Assembly: GCA_036488085.1 (NCBI GenBank)
Contig: DASXHZ010000012.1
Location: forward strand, 130,550-194,549
Reading direction: 5' to 3'
DNA: 64,000 bases
From: DASXHZ01 sp036488085
GTDB lineage: Bacteria > Acidobacteriota > Thermoanaerobaculia > Gp7-AA8
The notes under the pieces: model-generated
What the model was told of the DNA's origin: nothing
What the model saw: the letters and a program-made list of their open reading frames with translations, nothing else
The model's database searches: none
Program-made: the position numbers and the translations under genes
Part shown: positions 38,957-47,153 of the stretch, in pieces
Position numbering within the stretch: position 1 is the first letter of the stretch
Layout: every line of letters begins with the position of its first letter

Positions 38957-40864
38957 ATGGCCCTCGAAGCGGACGCGATCCCGTTCGAGCCGTCGCGCCT
39001 GCGCGGCGAGCGGCTCCTGGTCCTGGCTCCCCACCCGGACGATGAGGTGATCGGCTGCGGAGGCCTCGTCGCACAACATTTGAACGCGGGAAACAGCGTC
39101 CGCGTCGTGGTGGCTACCGACGGCGGGCAAGCGGGCGTTCCGGCCATTCGGGAAGAAGAGTCCCGCAAAGCCCTCGCGCTTCTGTGTGGGGCCGACCCGG
39201 CCGGACTCGCCGCCGAGGTCGGCGGCGCTACACAGTTCCTCGGCTACCCCGACCGGGAGCTCGCTTCACACCGCGACGAGCTCTCGCAGCGGCTTGCGTC
39301 CATCCTCCGTGAGTACCGACCGGACCTCATCCTCGTCGCCAGCCCGATCGAGTTCCACCCCGACCACCTCGCGCTGGCGACCACCTTCTGTGAGCTGATC
39401 CAGCGCGATGAGACTCTCTTCGCCGATCTCGCGGTCGCGAAGGTGGCCTTCTACGAGGTCGGCCAGCCGCTGCGGCCGAATGCGATCGTCGACATCACGG
39501 ACGTCGCCGAGAAAAAGTACGCCGCGATCGCGGCGCACGAGTCGCAGCTCGCCGTCCGCGACTACGTCGGCTACGCGCGCGGATTGAACGCGTATCGCGC
39601 CATGACCATGCCGCGCGAGGTCAAGTTCGCCGAGGCGTACTTCGTCGTGGCGCTGCCGGAGCTGAGGAGCATCGCGACGACACGCCTCCAGAGCATGATG
39701 GGCGACGCGCGCGGGATCGCGATCGACGTCGCCGAGCCGCTGCCGATCAGCGTCGTCCTCCGGACGAAGGACCGACCCGCGCTTCTGCGCGAGGCGATCG
39801 ACTCCATTCGCGCGACCGGCTATCCGTGCGAGATCGTCGTCGTGAACGACGGCGGCGCGCGACCCGAGATCGACGGCGTCACGCTCATCCATCATGAACG
39901 GTCGCTTGGCCGCAGCGAGGCGGCAAACGCCGGTGTCCGTGCGGCGAAGAACGCGTACATAGCGTTTCTCGACGACGACGATCTGTTCTACGCCGATCAC
40001 CTCGCGACGCTCGCGAACGCGGCGCGCGACTCACAAGCGACGGCGTGGTGCTCCGACGCCGTCTCCGCGTTTGTCCGCCTCGGCGGAAACGGCGCGCTCG
40101 AGACCCAGCAGCGCCTCAGGCTCTTCGGCGACGACTTCGACCGCGACGCGCTTCTAACGGACAACTACATCCCCCTCCCGACGCTCCTCTTCCGCCGCGC
40201 CGACTTCCTCGACCTCGGCGGCTTCGACCCTGCCTTCGATCTCTTCGAGGATTGGGACTTCCTGATCCGCCTGTCGCAACGCGGCAAGTTCGTGCACGTC
40301 CCGCGCGTCACCTGCGAGATCCGGCATATTGAAACCGCGGGATCGATCACGATGGCATCGCCCGAGGGATCGTCGACCTTCCGCGACGCGAAGCTCGCGG
40401 TCTGGCGCAAGCACGCGTCGCTCCTCACGAACGACGTCTTCGCCAATGCACTGGAGCACCAGAAGCGCCGCCTTGGCAAGCTGCAGAACGACGCCGTCGA
40501 AGTGCGCGGTCTCCATCATCACCTGCAGATCGACATCGCCCGTCTCCAGCGCGAGAATGCGCGGCTCATCGGCGACATCCAGCGGCTGAACGACACCGTC
40601 ACGCAGGACGCGATCCGCATCAGCAATTTCGAGGGCATCGACCTCGCGCTCCGCCGCAGCGAGGCGGAGAACGAGCACAAGGCGGTGCAGCTCGCCGGCG
40701 TGCAGCAGGAGAACCGCGAGCTCCGCGGCGCGTTCGACGAGACGCAGACGACCGTGCAGTCGCTGTACGCCGAGGTGAGGAGACTCCAGTCGATCCTCGA
40801 CATGATTTACGGATCGAAGACGTGGAAGCTGCACACGATGGTGGAGAAAGTGAAGGGGCGGTGA
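38957..40864 (+). CDS. PIG-L deacetylase fused to a GT2 glycosyltransferase with coiled-coil tail
   Basis: A 635-residue fusion. Residues about 20-240 are a PIG-L/LmbE deacetylase (LLVLAPHPDDEVIGCGG, with the zinc HPDD motif, and PIEFHPDHLAL). Residues about 255-470 are a family 2 glycosyltransferase (ISVVLRTKDRPALLREAIDS, IVVVNDGG, IAFLDDDDLFYADHL). Residues about 500-620 form a long coiled coil (HHLQIDIARLQRENARLIGD). It would add a sugar and de-N-acetylate it or a partner's product, in surface glycan assembly. It starts a five-gene operon. Confidence 0.88.
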   Translation: MALEADAIPFEPSRLRGERLLVLAPHPDDEVIGCGGLVAQHLNAGNSVRVVVATDGGQAGVPAIREEESRKALALLCGADPAGLAAEVGGATQFLGYPDRELASHRDELSQRLASILREYRPDLILVASPIEFHPDHLALATTFCELIQRDETLFADLAVAKVAFYEVGQPLRPNAIVDITDVAEKKYAAIAAHESQLAVRDYVGYARGLNAYRAMTMPREVKFAEAYFVVALPELRSIATTRLQSMMGDARGIAIDVAEPLPISVVLRTKDRPALLREAIDSIRATGYPCEIVVVNDGGARPEIDGVTLIHHERSLGRSEAANAGVRAAKNAYIAFLDDDDLFYADHLATLANAARDSQATAWCSDAVSAFVRLGGNGALETQQRLRLFGDDFDRDALLTDNYIPLPTLLFRRADFLDLGGFDPAFDLFEDWDFLIRLSQRGKFVHVPRVTCEIRHIETAGSITMASPEGSSTFRDAKLAVWRKHASLLTNDVFANALEHQKRRLGKLQNDAVEVRGLHHHLQIDIARLQRENARLIGDIQRLNDTVTQDAIRISNFEGIDLALRRSEAENEHKAVQLAGVQQENRELRGAFDETQTTVQSLYAEVRRLQSILDMIYGSKTWKLHTMVEKVKGR

Positions 40865-40871
40865 AAGCAGC

Positions 40872-42002
40872 ATGAGCCGCGTGATGCTCGTCTGCCCGGA
40901 GCCGCTCGGGAAGAGCCAGCCGGCGGGGATCGGCATTCGCTTTTTGGAGATGCGGAACGTGCTGGCGGCGGACGGCCACAACGTGACGCTGCTCTCCGCC
41001 CCGGTGACACCCGAGGAACTGCGCGACGTCAGCGCGAGCGCGGACGTCGCGGTCGTGCAGGGCCACATCGCGAACGATTTCTTCGTGCACGCGCGGACGA
41101 TCCCGACGGTCGTCGATCTGTATGATCCGTACATCGTCGAGAACCTGCACTACGACGACGAGCGGATCTTCGCGCACGACCATGCGACGTTTCTGAATTC
41201 GCTGCTGCACGGCGACCTGTTTCTCTGCGCTTCGGAGGCGCAGCGACTTTTCTACCTCGGCGCGATGCTGGCGACGGGACGGGTGAATCCGGCCACGTTT
41301 GGGAGTCTCGAGGGGCTCATTCGGGTGGCGACGTTTGGGGTGGCGCAACCCCGAGCCGCCGGGTCGGCGACTCTACACAGAGGCGGGGTTCTGTTCGGGG
41401 GGATCTATGACTGGTATGACGCGGTGTTGGCGATCGAGGCGGTGAAGATCGCTGGGCTGACGCTGACGTTCACCCGTCATCCAAACCCCGACATCACGCC
41501 GCAGGGCGAGCTGGCGCGAGCGATGGAGCACGTGAAGGCGAATGGCTACGACTTCGTCGAGTTCGTCCCATGGGTTCCGTACGACGAGCGTGGCGCGTTC
41601 TACGACCGCTTCGCCGCCGCGCTGATGACGTTCCCGCAGTCGCTCGAGACGGATCTCTCGATGCGGACGCGCGTCTATGACTATCTCTGGGCCGGCCTGC
41701 CGATCGTCAGCAGCGCCGCACCGGGAACAGACGAGATCATCGAACGATACGGCGCGGTCGTCCGGAGCAACGATTCGGCGGACTACGCGAATGCGCTCGC
41801 CCGCGTCGTCGAGACGCCGATCGACACGACAGCATTCGTCGAAGAGCATCAGTGGTCGAAAACGCTCGCGCCTTTAGTCGACTTCTGCCGCGCACCGCGG
41901 ATCGACGAATCGAAGGAGGCGTTCGGCGTCCGGATGTTTGCGCCCGAACGCCCGGCGACGATCCTCGACCGGATCAAGCGGAAAATCGGAGGCCGGGCCT
42001 GA
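40872..42002 (+). CDS. Glycosyltransferase (GT4-like, GT-B fold)
   Basis: A 376-residue GT-B type enzyme. The acceptor domain starts MSRVMLVCPEPLGKSQPAGIG, with GIRFLEMRNVLAADGHNVTLL. The donor domain includes MRTRVYDYLWAGLPIVSSAAPGTDEIIERYGAVV, the region that holds the nucleotide-sugar Glu pair in GT4 enzymes. Donor and acceptor are unknown. It lies 7 nt after the PIG-L fusion gene and its stop overlaps the CTG start of the next glycosyltransferase gene. Confidence 0.82.
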   Translation: MSRVMLVCPEPLGKSQPAGIGIRFLEMRNVLAADGHNVTLLSAPVTPEELRDVSASADVAVVQGHIANDFFVHARTIPTVVDLYDPYIVENLHYDDERIFAHDHATFLNSLLHGDLFLCASEAQRLFYLGAMLATGRVNPATFGSLEGLIRVATFGVAQPRAAGSATLHRGGVLFGGIYDWYDAVLAIEAVKIAGLTLTFTRHPNPDITPQGELARAMEHVKANGYDFVEFVPWVPYDERGAFYDRFAAALMTFPQSLETDLSMRTRVYDYLWAGLPIVSSAAPGTDEIIERYGAVVRSNDSADYANALARVVETPIDTTAFVEEHQWSKTLAPLVDFCRAPRIDESKEAFGVRMFAPERPATILDRIKRKIGGRA

Positions 42003-43195
42003 CGCCGTCGGTCGACGTCATCGTCGTCAACTGGAACGGCCGTGAAGACACGCTCCGCTGCCTGGCGGCGGTCGCGCCGCAGCTCGCCGAGGTCCATGGG
42101 TCGATCGTTACCGTGGTCGATAACGGGTCCACGGACGGATCCATCGCGGCGATCACGGCGACGTATCCGAATGCGCGCTTCGTCCCCCTCGGCACGAATC
42201 GCGGGTTCACCGGCGGCATCGCCGCGGCGCTCGCAACGTCGCGCGCACGGAACGTCGTCTTTCTCAACAACGACGCGGTTCCGGAGCCGGGGTGGCTGGC
42301 GGCGCTGACACGAGCGATCGACGGCGCTGCCGACGATGTCGTCTCCGTCGGTGGCCGGATCGTGACCCTCGACGGAAAGCAGATCGACTTCATCGGCGGC
42401 GCGATGACATTCGACGGCCACGCGTTCCAGGAAGGCTTTCGGATGGCGCTCGGCTCCCGTCCGGAGCCGGAGACCGGCGCCGAGATCCTCTTCGCCTGCG
42501 GCGGCAACATGATCTCGCGCCGCGAACGGCTCCTCGAGCTCGGGGCGTTCGACGACGACTACTTCGCCTATCTCGAGGACGTCGACTTCGGCTGGCGCAC
42601 CTGGATCGCCGGCGGCCGTGCTCTCTTCGAGCCCCGCGCCACTGTTCGCCATGCATCCAGCGCCACGAGCAACCGCCTCGGCGACTTCGAGCGCGGGGTC
42701 CTCTTCGAGCGCAACGCGCTGCAGACGGCGATCAAGAACTTCGAGAATCTGCAGGAGAACGCGTCGCCGATCCTCCTCACGTACCTGCATCGGCTCCACC
42801 ACTACGCCACGACGCGCAATCCGAACGCCCAGGAGCTGACGCGCGAGCTCGGATCACCGTCCACGCTCCCGCCGCGCGAGCGTGGTCTGCGCGGCCGCGT
42901 GAAACGGAAAGTCCGCGGCACGCCGCCGCTGGCCGCCATCGACGATCCGCTGACGGCGATGCAGTTCCGCGCCTTCGACTGGATCATCCGTAACGAGGCA
43001 AAGCTGACGGAGAAGCGCTCGCGCGTGCAGGCGATGCGCAAGCGCAGCGACCGCGAGATCTTCGAGCGCTTCCCGCTGCTCGTCGTGCCGACCTATCCCG
43101 GCGACGACGCGCTGATGTCGACGCAGCTCTTTCGCATCCTCCGCGGCGGGCTGCCGTCGGTCGAGCGAACGCTCTCCGATATCATCGCGAGGTGA
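41999..43195 (+). CDS. Family 2 glycosyltransferase (rhamnosyltransferase-like)
   Basis: A 398-residue GT2 enzyme beginning TPSVDVIVVNWNGREDTLRCL. The best start is a CTG at 41999, overlapping the previous stop (CTGA) with GGAGG about 7 nt before it; ATG codons in frame lie far upstream inside the previous gene. Motifs: VVDNGSTDGSIAAI, FLNNDAVPEPGWLAAL (DXD-like), FAYLEDVDFGWRTWIAGG (ED motif). The C-terminal 130 residues are helical. It resembles rhamnosyl- or galactofuranosyl-transferases of O-antigen clusters. Confidence 0.88.
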   Translation: MTPSVDVIVVNWNGREDTLRCLAAVAPQLAEVHGSIVTVVDNGSTDGSIAAITATYPNARFVPLGTNRGFTGGIAAALATSRARNVVFLNNDAVPEPGWLAALTRAIDGAADDVVSVGGRIVTLDGKQIDFIGGAMTFDGHAFQEGFRMALGSRPEPETGAEILFACGGNMISRRERLLELGAFDDDYFAYLEDVDFGWRTWIAGGRALFEPRATVRHASSATSNRLGDFERGVLFERNALQTAIKNFENLQENASPILLTYLHRLHHYATTRNPNAQELTRELGSPSTLPPRERGLRGRVKRKVRGTPPLAAIDDPLTAMQFRAFDWIIRNEAKLTEKRSRVQAMRKRSDREIFERFPLLVVPTYPGDDALMSTQLFRILRGGLPSVERTLSDIIAR

Positions 43196-44112
43196 CCCGG
43201 TGGCTTCGCCGATTTCTCGTCCGCGGTGTCGGTTGGCGAAAGTTTCTTCACTGGGCGGTCCTCAACATTCCGACCTGGCTCGAGCCGCTCGTTATCGGCT
43301 GGTGGTCGTTGTTTTTTCTGCTGTGGGGGCCGGGCCGCCGCGGAGTGATGAGGAATCTGAGCGCCGTGCTGCCGGGTTCGACGGCGTTCGGCAACTTCTT
43401 TCGCACGTACCGCGTGTTCTGGAACTACGCGTGGAGCATCACGGACAACGCGCGCTTCCGGCTGTTGCGCACGATCCCGCGCTGGGAGTTCGAAGGCCGC
43501 GCAAACTTCGAGGCGCTGCAAGCGCACGACGGCGGCGCGATTCTCCTCACCGCGCACATGGGTTCCTACGACCTCGGCGCCGCGCTCTTCGCCGAGCTGA
43601 CGACGCGCCGTATCGTGATGGTGCGCGCGCCGGAGACCGACCCTGACACGCGCGAGTACGAAGAACGCGTGCACGAGGAGAAAGGGGTTAGCGGTCTGCG
43701 CGTCGGTTTCAACACTACGGCCAATACCACAGGGAGCGACCTCGCATTCGACCTTCTTTCGGCGGTGCAGAGCGGCGAGATCGTCGCGATCCAAGGCGAC
43801 CGCGTCACGCCCGGCGTGACGTCCGTCGAGACGATGCTCTTCGGAAAGCGGACGCTGATCCCGGCGGGACCGTTCGCCCTATCTATGGCGTCGCGTGCGC
43901 CAATCTTTCCGCTGTTCGTAATGCGGCGCGGGCGGCGGCGGTATTGCCTCCTGACATGCGAGCCGATCGTCGTGACACGTACTTCGCGTGACCGCGATCA
44001 TGACATCCGCCGGGGCGTGGACGAGTGGGTGCTCGCGCTCGAGGCGGCGATCCGCACGGGATGGCAGCAGTGGTTCGCGTTCGAGCCGTACTCGGAGGAG
44101 CTCGCGGCGTGA
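43192..44112 (+). CDS. LpxL/HtrB-family lipid A acyltransferase
   Basis: A 306-residue lysophospholipid/lipid A acyltransferase. An N-terminal hydrophobic anchor (WLEPLVIGWWSLFFLLWGP) precedes the catalytic HX4D motif AHMGSYDLGA. Further conserved blocks are VAIQGDRVTPG and PAGPFALSMASRAPIFPLFV. It transfers an acyl chain onto lipid A or a related glycolipid at the inner membrane. The GTG start overlaps the upstream stop by 4 nt and the stop overlaps the next GTG, so it is translated with the glycan operon. Confidence 0.88.
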   Translation: MTRWLRRFLVRGVGWRKFLHWAVLNIPTWLEPLVIGWWSLFFLLWGPGRRGVMRNLSAVLPGSTAFGNFFRTYRVFWNYAWSITDNARFRLLRTIPRWEFEGRANFEALQAHDGGAILLTAHMGSYDLGAALFAELTTRRIVMVRAPETDPDTREYEERVHEEKGVSGLRVGFNTTANTTGSDLAFDLLSAVQSGEIVAIQGDRVTPGVTSVETMLFGKRTLIPAGPFALSMASRAPIFPLFVMRRGRRRYCLLTCEPIVVTRTSRDRDHDIRRGVDEWVLALEAAIRTGWQQWFAFEPYSEELAA

Positions 44113-45056
44113 ACCGCTTCGCATTCTTCCGTCCCTTGCCGGTCGAGGAGAACTACGTCCTCTCGATCATCGCGTGGCTCACGGCCGGCTGCTATGTCTA
44201 CGCGCTCGTCCCAAACGTCATTGGCGCTCTCGTCGGCTTTTTCTTCACGCCGTTCCTGCTGCAGATTCCGCTCTTCGCCACCACCGCGTTCTTCGCACCC
44301 GACCGCCCGCACTACGACGCCAACTCGCGGATCATGTTCACGTTCCTGCTGCTCATCTCCGCGTACTTTGCGACGACACAGTCATGGGTACGCGTCGTCG
44401 CGTGGACCTTCATCGCGCTCTTTACGATCAACGCGATCGCGAAGGTCGTCACCGAGCCGATCGCGCTGCTCGTCCCGAATAACGAGTGGCTCGGCCCTGT
44501 GGTGTCTCGGTTCGAAACCGACAAGCGTGAGGTCTGGCTGACGATCGACGACGGGCCAACTGACGACACGCACGCGCTCCTCGACCTCCTGGAATCACGC
44601 GGCGTCCGCGCCACCTTCTTCGTCAAGGGAAAGCTCGCGAAGCGCGAGCTCATCGACGCGATCGTCGCGCGTGGGCACACGATCGGGAACCACTCGCAGA
44701 ACCATCCTTCGGCGACGTTCTGGTGCGCCTCGCGGGAAACGACCGCCCGCGAGATCGACGAATGCGCCGCCGCGATTCCTCCGACGCAGCTCTTCCGCGC
44801 GCCGGTCGGCCACAAGAACCACCACCTGCACGCGCTCCTCGCCGAGCGCCGCATGAAACTGATCGGATTCAGTGCACGCGCCTACGACGCGGTCGTCCAC
44901 GAGCCGGCCAAGATCGCCAACGCGATCGTGAAGCATCTGGAGCCGGGGGCGATCGTCGTTCTCCACCAGGGCCGCCCCTGGTCGCTCGACGCCATCGCGC
45001 GCACGATCGACGCGATCCGCGAGCGAGGCTACGCGTTCGTCATCCCCGCTTCGTGA
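44109..45056 (+). CDS. Membrane-anchored polysaccharide deacetylase (NodB domain)
   Basis: A 315-residue protein from a GTG at 44109. Four N-terminal TM helices occupy about residues 18-125 (SIIAWLTAGCYVYALVPNVIG onward). The NodB domain follows from about 140: TIDDGPTDDTHALLDLL gives the catalytic Asp and metal Asp, and GNHSQNHPSATF the His ligands; later IVVLHQGRPWSLDAIART. It probably de-N-acetylates or otherwise trims a glycan at the membrane. Its 3' end overlaps the convergent methyltransferase gene by 17 bp. Confidence 0.88.
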   Translation: MNRFAFFRPLPVEENYVLSIIAWLTAGCYVYALVPNVIGALVGFFFTPFLLQIPLFATTAFFAPDRPHYDANSRIMFTFLLLISAYFATTQSWVRVVAWTFIALFTINAIAKVVTEPIALLVPNNEWLGPVVSRFETDKREVWLTIDDGPTDDTHALLDLLESRGVRATFFVKGKLAKRELIDAIVARGHTIGNHSQNHPSATFWCASRETTAREIDECAAAIPPTQLFRAPVGHKNHHLHALLAERRMKLIGFSARAYDAVVHEPAKIANAIVKHLEPGAIVVLHQGRPWSLDAIARTIDAIRERGYAFVIPAS

Positions 45057-45660
45057 AGACGAAGAGGTAGTTGTTGAACGGGGTCGCGCCCCACAGCGGA
45101 GTCATCTCGACATCGAAGCCATTGAACGCTTCGACGATCCGCTCGCGCGTCGGAAAATGCAGACGCTCCGCGCGAATCCAGTGAACGCCGCGGGCGAAGA
45201 TCTCCGCGGCGTACGTGGCGCGATACCGCCAGCTTCCGTCGCGCACAGCGTCGCGGATGATCGCGACGCCGCCGGGAGGAACCGCGCTCGCAACGTTTTC
45301 GAGAATGCGCACCTGTTCCTCGGCATCGAAGTAGTGCAACACGTCGAGGAGCAGCACGCTGGAGCCGGCCGAAATCGCGTCGCGGGCATCGCCTGTCCTG
45401 AAACGGATTCCGTCGTACGCGGCGCGGCTCGCCTCGGCGATCTTCGCAGTGTCGTGATCGATTCCGGCGATCGGCTGCGCGAATCCCTGCTCGCGGAGGT
45501 GAAACGCCATCAGGCCGATTCCGCAGCCGACGTCGACGACCGGATGTTCGTGACCGCGGAGACGGCGCGCCACGGCGTCATACAGCGGATCAGTCGCGAG
45601 CTTCGAGCGCGCGTACCAGCGGAGGAAGCGCGTCTCGTACCGCGGCGCGATCGCGCTCAC
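45040..45660 (-). CDS. Class I SAM-dependent methyltransferase
   Basis: A 206-residue methyltransferase. SAM motif I is VVDVGCGIGLMAFHLREQGF, motif II the acidic IAGIDHD, and motif IV LLLDVLHYFDAEEQVRIL. The GTG start overlaps the stop of the receiver gene upstream by 4 nt. It is the last gene of a minus-strand operon with glycosyltransferases and the Wzt ATPase, so a role in glycan or lipid methylation is likely, though the acceptor is unknown. Confidence 0.88.
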   Translation of the reverse strand: MSAIAPRYETRFLRWYARSKLATDPLYDAVARRLRGHEHPVVDVGCGIGLMAFHLREQGFAQPIAGIDHDTAKIAEASRAAYDGIRFRTGDARDAISAGSSVLLLDVLHYFDAEEQVRILENVASAVPPGGVAIIRDAVRDGSWRYRATYAAEIFARGVHWIRAERLHFPTRERIVEAFNGFDVEMTPLWGATPFNNYLFVFTKRG

Positions 45661-46073
45661 GGCGAGATGTGCTCGATGACGTCGATCAGCTCGGGGAGGT
45701 TGAACGGCTTCGGCAGAATCGCCTTCACCCCCATCTTGAGGATCGCCTGCGGGTCGACGTGCAGGTGCGCCGACACCACGATGATCGGGACACGGCCGAG
45801 GTGGCCGGTCTCCTGGAGCCGCTGCAGGAAGTCCCAGCCGTTCACGTCGGGCATCGCCAGGTCGAGCAGGATGACGTCCGGGTTGTGAATGTTCAACGCC
45901 CGCTGGCCCTCAGCGCCATCTCCGGCGAGGAGCACTTGAAATCCGTGCTGCCGCAACGCCGCCGCAAGCATGCCGCGGAGCGGGAGATCGTCGTCGATGA
46001 CGAGCACGCGCTTCTTGTCGACGTCGGCGAGCCGCTTCGTTCCCTGGCTGTTCTGTGACTGCAGCTCATTCAT
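45657..46073 (-). CDS. Stand-alone receiver-domain protein
   Basis: A 138-residue single receiver with acidic pocket VLVIDDDLPLRG, phosphoacceptor D71 (VILLDLAMPDVNG) and K122 (ILPKPFNL). No output domain is present. It overlaps the downstream methyltransferase by 4 nt inside a glycan cluster, so it may regulate glycan synthesis by protein contact. TAAAAT lies 12 nt before the ATG, giving it its own promoter. Confidence 0.92.
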   Translation of the reverse strand: MNELQSQNSQGTKRLADVDKKRVLVIDDDLPLRGMLAAALRQHGFQVLLAGDGAEGQRALNIHNPDVILLDLAMPDVNGWDFLQRLQETGHLGRVPIIVVSAHLHVDPQAILKMGVKAILPKPFNLPELIDVIEHISP

Positions 46074-46085
46074 CGCGGCAGAACC

Positions 46086-46091
46086 ATTTTA
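46086..46091 (-). promoter_or_regulatory. Putative -10 box for the receiver gene
   Basis: TAAAAT on the minus strand ends 12 nt before the ATG at 46073; no Shine-Dalgarno is visible. Confidence 0.4.
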
Positions 46092-46142
46092 CCCACGGCT
46101 GACTCCGGCTATGCACAGCGCGAGCCCGAGAAGGCCTCGGAC

Positions 46143-47153
46143 TCAAAAGAGGTCGCCGTCTCCCAGCGTGTAGTAGAGACGGTCGCGCATCCGTGTCGTC
46201 GCATCGGCGTGCACGAACGGTACACACATCAGGCCGAGGTCCTGCGGCTCGGGCTGAGGCTCGAGCTTCAGATCGCCGAGGACGCGGTCGAACCATCGCG
46301 GACGGGCAGGAAACCATCCTGCGATCCGATGCGCTTTGAGCTCTGGCGCCATGTGACGGAGCATCACGTGAGCAGCATCGCGAACGCGGTAATCGAACAA
46401 CGCATCGCCCCAGAGGAGCATGCCGTCGCGAACGCGGAAGACCGACCAGCCGGCGAGCCGCTTCCACTGCCGGATCGCGATCACGATGTACTGCACGTCG
46501 GGGCATTCGAGGTAGCGCCACCGGACGTACGCCGCATCGCGGCGCACGAGGAAGCCGAAGTCGCGCGATACGCGATCGAAGAAATCGTCCCACTCGCCGT
46601 CGACACTCCGCACCTCTTGCAAACGAAACCCGCGCGCCCACCGCTCGGCTCGCGTGAGCGGCCGCATCGGATTGCGATCGAGATCGCGGACGCGATACGG
46701 CACGCCTTCCGCGCGGTCGCTGCGGAGAAAGCGCATCGAGAACTTCTGGATGTTCGCCACGTTGAAGCCGTAGTTGTACGCGACCTTCCCTTCGCAAAAT
46801 TCGGAGTAGAAGTGCGCGGCGGTGCGGCCGAGGATCGAGGTGGGACCGCGGCCGACGTGGCGGACCGCGGGCGACGTCATCGTGTCGCCGATCTGGTGAG
46901 CGAGGAACGTTTCGTCGCCGTCGACGAACGGCACCGGATATCCGGCGTAGTGCCCGGCGAGCCGTCCTTCCTCGTCGAACGTCAGGCTGATATGGCCGTT
47001 GCCGGACGGATTGCGGCGGTACTTCCAGTCGAACGACTGGCGCGAGCGCGGCGCGTGCGGAAACGAGCGCGCGAAGAGGTCGAGAATCGCGTCTTCATCG
47101 CCGTCCTGGTACGCGCGCGTGACGAAGCGCGCGTCCGTGGGTTCAACGGGCAT
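46143..47153 (-). CDS. GNAT-fold acyltransferase-like protein
   Basis: A 336-residue protein. The N-terminus RFVTRAYQDGDEDAILDLFARSF and RQSFDWKYRRNPSGNGHISL are typical of large GNAT-type proteins, followed by the beta4-alpha3 acetyl-CoA region (QIGDTMTSPAVRHVGRGP). A second half-domain (DRVSRDFGFLVRRDAAYVRW) suggests a tandem GNAT arrangement like FemAB or mycothiol synthase relatives. In this cluster it may acylate a sugar or peptide of the surface glycan. It overlaps the upstream fusion gene by 11 bp. Confidence 0.7.
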   Translation of the reverse strand: MPVEPTDARFVTRAYQDGDEDAILDLFARSFPHAPRSRQSFDWKYRRNPSGNGHISLTFDEEGRLAGHYAGYPVPFVDGDETFLAHQIGDTMTSPAVRHVGRGPTSILGRTAAHFYSEFCEGKVAYNYGFNVANIQKFSMRFLRSDRAEGVPYRVRDLDRNPMRPLTRAERWARGFRLQEVRSVDGEWDDFFDRVSRDFGFLVRRDAAYVRWRYLECPDVQYIVIAIRQWKRLAGWSVFRVRDGMLLWGDALFDYRVRDAAHVMLRHMAPELKAHRIAGWFPARPRWFDRVLGDLKLEPQPEPQDLGLMCVPFVHADATTRMRDRLYYTLGDGDLF

